Source of the DNA: Sphaerotilus mobilis
GTDB lineage: Bacteria; Pseudomonadota; Gammaproteobacteria; Burkholderiales; Burkholderiaceae_C
Assembly: GCF_004216565.1 (NCBI RefSeq)
Contig: NZ_SGWV01000007.1
Span: 806,001-870,000 of the forward strand
Reading direction: 5' to 3'
Length of the DNA stretch: 64,000 nt
Part shown: positions 60,106 to 64,000 of the stretch, piece by piece
Position numbering within the stretch: position 1 is the first letter of the stretch
Layout of the letters: each line of letters begins with the position of its first letter
Made by a program: the position numbers and the translations under genes
Notes under the pieces: model-generated
Seen by the model: only the letters and a program-made list of their open reading frames with translations
Told to the model about the DNA's origin: nothing
The model's database searches: none

Positions 60106-60428
60106 GGTGATCGGCCTTTCAAGGCGACAGGGTTCGCGCCGGCCGGGCACGCAGCGGTGCCTGCGGACAGGCGCAGGCGGACATCGATCAGATGGGACAG
60201 GCCGGCCAGCGTCAGGCAGACGAGCACGGCGGCGGTGGTGGCGTCCCCCGGCTCCCGGGCCAGGCTGAAGCGCAAGGCCAGCATCAGGCCCAGACCAGCT
60301 CCCAGGTGCGCCAGCACGGCCAGGCGCGCACGTCCGGGCGGCGTGCGCCAGGCGGACCAGAGCAGTTCGCCCAGGCTGATGGCCAGGGCCAGGTCGACCA
60401 GCAGGCGCAGGGTCGGCACATCGATCAT
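60102..60428 (-). CDS. orf108, membrane protein upstream of HiPIP
   Basis: 108 residues with three hydrophobic segments (about 6-22, 36-54 and 66-84). I do not recognise a family. The start is 7 bases after the tspO stop, and its TGA overlaps the HiPIP ATG (ATGA), so the two are co-translated. It may help in membrane attachment or expression of the HiPIP, but that is only inference. Confidence 0.65.
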   Translation of the reverse strand: MIDVPTLRLLVDLALAISLGELLWSAWRTPPGRARLAVLAHLGAGLGLMLALRFSLAREPGDATTAAVLVCLTLAGLSHLIDVRLRLSAGTAACPAGANPVALKGRSP

Positions 60429-60435
60429 GGCAGGC

Positions 60436-60924
60436 TCATCGGTTGAGCCACACCACGCCGGCATTGATGCTCGACGCGTACAGCACCCAGGCCAGATACG
60501 GTGCCAGCAGCACACCGGCGCGCCAGGTCGGCGCGGCACGGATCAGTCCAGCCACCGACAGCGCCAGCAGCGCGACCTCGGCCAGCGCCCAGTCCGGTCG
60601 TTTCAGCGTGAAGAACAGCAGGCTCCAGCCCAGGTTCAGCGCGGCATTCAGACCCAGGGCCAGCAGCCAGCGACGGCGCGGCGCACCGGGGGCGGCCGCT
60701 TGCCAGCCGAGCACGGCCGACCAGGCGGCGAGCGTGAAGATCAGCGTCCAGGCCGGGCCGAACCACAGGTCGGGCGGTTTCCAGGCCGGCTGGCGCAAGG
60801 CGGCATACCAGGGCCCCAGATCGGTCGCCAGACCACCCAGACCCGCCAGCGCGACGGCACCCAGTCCCGCCAGCACGCAGGCGCGGCGATCTGTCGGCAG
60901 CCAAGCTCGCCACGACGGCCTCAC
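60436..60924 (-). CDS. tspO: TspO/CrtK, tryptophan-rich sensory protein
   Basis: 162 residues with five membrane helices and the Trp-rich marks of the family: LGPWYAALRQPAWKPPDLWFGPAWTLIFTLAAW near residue 33 and ALNLGWSLLFF near 95. In Rhodobacter, TspO (CrtK) sits in the outer membrane and exports porphyrin intermediates, lowering expression of photosynthesis genes under oxygen. It overlaps the bchP end by 4 bases. Confidence 0.93.
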   Translation of the reverse strand: MRPSWRAWLPTDRRACVLAGLGAVALAGLGGLATDLGPWYAALRQPAWKPPDLWFGPAWTLIFTLAAWSAVLGWQAAAPGAPRRRWLLALGLNAALNLGWSLLFFTLKRPDWALAEVALLALSVAGLIRAAPTWRAGVLLAPYLAWVLYASSINAGVVWLNR

Positions 60925-62111
60925 GCCCGCACGAGACCGAGCCAGTGGGCCAGGTCCTTGAAGAAGATCCGCACATGGGCCATGGGCCGGCTGCGCACCA
61001 GGCGCTTGTTCATGTAGGCGTCGAAGGTGAGCTGCTGCACGTCGCGGTCACGGCAGATGCTGACGAAGCGCTCGCGCCGGCCGTCGTTGGCATACCAGAC
61101 GCGCTGCATCAGACCCAGCACCCAGAAGACCCTGCCGTGCTCGCGCATGAAGCGGCGGCGTGCCCGGGCCAGCGCCCGCACGTCGCCGGTGGCGATCAGT
61201 TCGTCGACTGACTGTGCGGCCAGGCGGCCGCCGAGCATGGCGTAGTAGATGCCCTCGCCGGACGCGGGTGCCACGACCCCGGCGGCGTCACCGGCCAGCA
61301 CCACGTCACGGCCGTTGTCCCAGCGCGGCAGTGGCTTCATCGGGATCGGCGCGCCCTCGCGGCGCAGCGTCGTCGCATCGGCCAGGCCGGCGCGCTGGCG
61401 CAGCTCGTCGGTGGCCCGGCGCAGCGAGAAGCCCTTGTCGGCGCTGCCGGTGCCGATGCTGGCCGTGCCGCCGTGCGGAAAGACCCAGCCGTAGAAGTCG
61501 GGCGACAGACGGCCGTCGTAGTGGATCTCGCAGCGGCTGCCGAGGTAGCCGGCCGGGCGCTGCTCGGGCACCGCGACAACCTCGTGGTAGGCGTAGACGC
61601 AGCGGCCCTGGTCGGCACCGCGAACCGCTTGCGCCGCAACCTGCGAGCGGGCCCCATCGGCGCCGACGACGCTGCGGGTGCGCTGGCGTTGTTCGGTGCT
61701 GTCGGTCTCGCGGCGCCAGACGACGACGCTGACGCCGTCCGGATCACGCTCCAGGCGGATGAAGCGGCCCTCGATCCGCACGGCACCGGCCTCGACCGCC
61801 CGCTGGCGCAGCCAGGCATCGAAATGCTCGCGGTCGACCATGCCAACATGACCCTGCTCGATCGGGATGTCGACCCGCGCACCGGCCGGCGAGACCATGC
61901 GGGCGGACGTGGCGCGAGCGACGATCTGCTCGGACGGGATGTCGAAGTCGCGGATCAGGCGGGGCGGGATGGCACCGCCGCAAGGCTTGATGCGCCCGGC
62001 CCGGTCCAGCAGCACCACCTGGCGACCGGCAAGGGCAAGCTCGTGGGCAGCGGTCGCGCCGGCGGGGCCGCCGCCGACGACGACGCAGTCAGGACAGGAC
62101 GGCAACGTCAT
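60921..62111 (-). CDS. bchP: BchP, geranylgeranyl (bacteriochlorophyll) reductase
   Basis: 396 residues from ATG 62111. FAD motif DCVVVGGGPAGATAAHELALAGRQVVLLDRAG near residue 7, followed by PCGGAIPPRLI and, near 270, VVLAGDAAGVVAPASGEGIYYAM. It hydrogenates the geranylgeranyl side chain of bacteriochlorophyll to phytyl. It starts inside the end of pucC (overlap 23 bases). Confidence 0.95.
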   Translation of the reverse strand: MTLPSCPDCVVVGGGPAGATAAHELALAGRQVVLLDRAGRIKPCGGAIPPRLIRDFDIPSEQIVARATSARMVSPAGARVDIPIEQGHVGMVDREHFDAWLRQRAVEAGAVRIEGRFIRLERDPDGVSVVVWRRETDSTEQRQRTRSVVGADGARSQVAAQAVRGADQGRCVYAYHEVVAVPEQRPAGYLGSRCEIHYDGRLSPDFYGWVFPHGGTASIGTGSADKGFSLRRATDELRQRAGLADATTLRREGAPIPMKPLPRWDNGRDVVLAGDAAGVVAPASGEGIYYAMLGGRLAAQSVDELIATGDVRALARARRRFMREHGRVFWVLGLMQRVWYANDGRRERFVSICRDRDVQQLTFDAYMNKRLVRSRPMAHVRIFFKDLAHWLGLVRA

Positions 62112-63504
62112 GGACGGACCTCGTTGGGATGGCATGGGCGCGCACGGCGCTGGGCGGCGAGCTGGACGGCGAGGACGCGGTCTCGCCGGTCTGCACCAAC
62201 CGGGCGGCCCAGACGAACATCACCGCTTCCAGCAGGAAGACGCAGGCATAGGCCCAGGCAGGACTGCCGAGGCCCCAGCGCGCGAGGTCGCTCAGGCCTG
62301 TGCCCACGACACCGCCGAGTGCAAAGGCGATCGACTGGGCGGCGCCCCACAGGCCCATGCGCAAGCCCTCGCGGCCCGGGCCGCTGGCACCGGCCAGCCG
62401 CATCATCGAGCCGATGGCGGCGATCGAGAACGCACCCGTGGCCAGTCCCAGCAGGAAGACATTGGCCTTGAGCGGCCAGCCCGGTCCGACCCAGGCCGCC
62501 ATGGCCAGACCGGACAAGGTCAGTGCGCTGGCCAGACAGCCGCCCTGGGCCCAGCGTCGCAGGCTGCCCCAGTTGCGGCCACCGAAACGGCTGCCAGCCG
62601 CAGCGGCCAGCAACATGCCCACCAGCGTGCCGCCATGCTGGACGCCGGACAGCTGGGTGGAGCCGCCGGGCGTCAGGCCAAAGATCAGTCCGACAAAGGG
62701 TTCGAGGATCAGGTCCTGCGCGCTGTAGGCCAGCATGGACACGAAGACGAAGACGGTGAAGCGCCTCGCCACCGGTTCGGCCCAGAGCTGGCGCAAGGCG
62801 CTGCGGAAGTTCTCGCCGGCCGGGTCCGCGCCAGGCTCGGTGCGCGGCGCTGCGCGGGCGGCCAAACCCCGGCGTCCTTCGAGCCCCGCCAGCGCGATCA
62901 CCGCCAGCGCCAGCGCGGCGATGCAGACGACGGCCGCAACTTCCAGCAGGCGCTGCGGCGAGTAGGGGTCGAGGAAGTGGCCAGCGGTGCCGGCCGTCAC
63001 GACGAAGCCCGCAATCATCATGATCCAGACCGTGGTGGCTGCGGCCGCGCGCCGTCCGGCCGCCACCCGCTGGGCCAGCAAGGCCAGCAGCGAGGTGCCC
63101 GCCGCCGCCACGCCCAGGCCGATCAGCACAAACGCAAGCACCGCCAGCGCGATGCCGGCGCTGCGCTCGGTGGCCATCCAGACGGTGGCCAGCGCGGCCA
63201 GCACACCGCCGCTGGACAGCATCGACATGCCGCCCAAGATCCAGGGGGTTCGACGCGGACTGGTGTCCGAGCCATGGCCCATGCGCGGCCGACTGATCTG
63301 CACGACGTGGTGCAGCGCGAGCAGCAGGCCGGGCAGGAGCGCAGGCAAGGCCAGTTCGACCACCATGACGCGGTTCAGCGTGGACGTGGTCAGCACCACG
63401 ATCGCGCCGATCGCCGCCTGCACCAGGCCCAGCCGGGCGATGGCGGCCCAGCCGAAGGTCGACGCGGCCGTGTGGCTGCCGTTGCCGGTGCCGCTGCCGC
63501 TCAT
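62089..63504 (-). CDS. lhaA: PucC/LhaA-family (Bch2-type) MFS protein for light-harvesting assembly
   Basis: 471 residues from ATG 63504 with about 12 hydrophobic segments. Family marks include LNRVMVVELALPALLPGLLLALHHVVQISRPRMGHGSD near residue 40 and the WILGGMSMLSSGG segment. These proteins (LhaA, Bch2, PucC) help build LH1 or LH2, perhaps by delivering bacteriochlorophyll. Because no puc genes are seen and the gene lies between bchG and bchP, an LhaA-like role for LH1 is most likely. The start overlaps the bchG stop. Confidence 0.92.
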   Translation of the reverse strand: MSGSGTGNGSHTAASTFGWAAIARLGLVQAAIGAIVVLTTSTLNRVMVVELALPALLPGLLLALHHVVQISRPRMGHGSDTSPRRTPWILGGMSMLSSGGVLAALATVWMATERSAGIALAVLAFVLIGLGVAAAGTSLLALLAQRVAAGRRAAAATTVWIMMIAGFVVTAGTAGHFLDPYSPQRLLEVAAVVCIAALALAVIALAGLEGRRGLAARAAPRTEPGADPAGENFRSALRQLWAEPVARRFTVFVFVSMLAYSAQDLILEPFVGLIFGLTPGGSTQLSGVQHGGTLVGMLLAAAAGSRFGGRNWGSLRRWAQGGCLASALTLSGLAMAAWVGPGWPLKANVFLLGLATGAFSIAAIGSMMRLAGASGPGREGLRMGLWGAAQSIAFALGGVVGTGLSDLARWGLGSPAWAYACVFLLEAVMFVWAARLVQTGETASSPSSSPPSAVRAHAIPTRSVHDVAVLS

Positions 63505-64000
63505 GACGCAAGCCCCTGGGCCAGCGCACGCAGGGCCAGCGCACTGGTCAACATGCCGAGCACGAAGGGCAGCACGCCGGTGGCGCTGTACCAGGTCGCG
63601 CGGGCCAGCGGATCGGCCAGGAAGCGGCGCATCAGCACCAGTTGCACCATCAGCAGGCCCGCCACGGCGGCGGCATGACCGGGCGCTTGCCACTGCAGCA
63701 GCAGACCGACGACGACCAGTTGCGGCGCCGCCATCGCCAGACAAGCCACACGGGCCGCGCCGGTGACGCCCAGGCGAACCGGCAGGGACCCGATGCCCAT
63801 GCGGCGATCGCCTTCGATGGACTTGAAGTCATTGAGGGTCATGATCCCGTGGGCCCCGGCGCTGTAGAGCAGCGCCAGCGCGATCGAGCGGCCTTCGGGC
63901 CAGTCACCCAGGCTCATGACGGCCGCGCCGGTCAGCCACGCCAGACCCTCGTAGCAGAGCGCACAGGCGCTGTTGCCCCACCAGCCATTGCGCTTGAGCC
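63501..64000 (-). CDS. bchG: BchG, bacteriochlorophyll synthase (partial, N-terminus beyond the window)
   Basis: The frame is open to the right edge, giving the last 166 residues. LKRNGWWGNSACALCYEGLAWLTGAAVM at the edge and HGIMTLNDFKSIEGDRRMGIGSLPVRLG near the middle, with the second Asp-rich site (NDFKSIEGD), are diagnostic of chlorophyll synthases. It attaches the C20 alcohol to bacteriochlorophyllide. It starts a minus-strand operon with lhaA, bchP and tspO. Confidence 0.95.
   Translation of the reverse strand, partial: LKRNGWWGNSACALCYEGLAWLTGAAVMSLGDWPEGRSIALALLYSAGAHGIMTLNDFKSIEGDRRMGIGSLPVRLGVTGAARVACLAMAAPQLVVVGLLLQWQAPGHAAAVAGLLMVQLVLMRRFLADPLARATWYSATGVLPFVLGMLTSALALRALAQGLAS

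Noticed and set aside
1-64000. CRISPR array
   Set aside because: The only regular repeats are the two REP arrays, whose units are longer than 130 bases with hairpins and no unique spacers, and no cas gene is present.
1-64000. tRNA or rRNA genes
   Set aside because: I saw no stretch with tRNA arm conservation or rRNA sequence in intergenic regions. A covariance-model scan would be decisive.

Overview
The window is GC-rich DNA from a purple, anoxygenic phototrophic betaproteobacterium. The closest kind I can suggest is the Rubrivivax/Leptothrix/Roseateles group of Burkholderiales. This rests on gene content and order (bchCXYZ-pufBALM-pufC, crtDC divergent from crtEF, a four-haem PufC, a HiPIP) rather than on any database search. 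Roughly the right half (36-64 kb) is a photosynthesis gene cluster that continues past the right edge inside bchG.

Left part (0-11.4 kb): a Trp-rich small membrane protein, a class I cytochrome c, an AbrB-family permease, an SRPBCC protein, a two-gene unit (internally duplicated dihaem cytochrome c plus Tat-exported beta-propeller), a complete TRAP transporter, an exported phytase-like esterase and a lipoprotein 5'-nucleotidase.

Lipid and envelope part (11.5-29.9 kb): an MGDG-synthase-like glycosyltransferase, phosphatidylserine decarboxylase, a class III aminotransferase, a GT4 glycosyltransferase, an LplT-like MFS protein and a UDP-glucuronate-epimerase-like protein. Then comes a chain of six overlapping genes (PAP2, flippase-like, ArnC-like GT2, ArnT-like, GT39, PAP2) that looks like a system for moving lipid-linked sugars across the inner membrane, followed by a GH3 beta-glucosidase.

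REP/RAYT part (30.0-31.4 kb): a REP-associated tyrosine transposase followed by six 136-bp tandem repeats. Each repeat carries a 9-bp-stem hairpin with a GTAG foot. A second array of the same family, mostly inverted, fills the bchO-bchD gap at 56.3-56.9 kb, so the two arrays bracket about 25 kb of the photosynthesis region.

Photosynthesis cluster (36.2-64 kb): bchC-X-Y-Z-pufB-orf75-pufA-pufL-pufM-orf73-pufC (minus strand, most junctions overlapping or only a few bases wide), crtF-crtE (minus), crtD-crtC (plus), hemA-bciA-orf41 (minus), crtI-crtB (minus), bchO (plus), bchI-bchD (minus), and bchG-pucC-bchP-tspO-orf108-HiPIP (minus). PpsR/CrtJ-type motifs (TGT-N12-ACA) lie in the crtE/crtD and crtI/bchO divergent regions, and a near-perfect one lies upstream of bchC. 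Together these genes make bacteriochlorophyll a, carotenoids of the hydroxyneurosporene branch, and the RC-LH1 complex with its electron donors.

The most unusual items are orf75, which looks like an LH1-beta paralogue lacking both histidines and sits between pufB and pufA; orf73, coupled by ATGA overlaps to both pufM and pufC; crtC, which has no canonical start codon near its conserved N-terminus; and the paired REP arrays.
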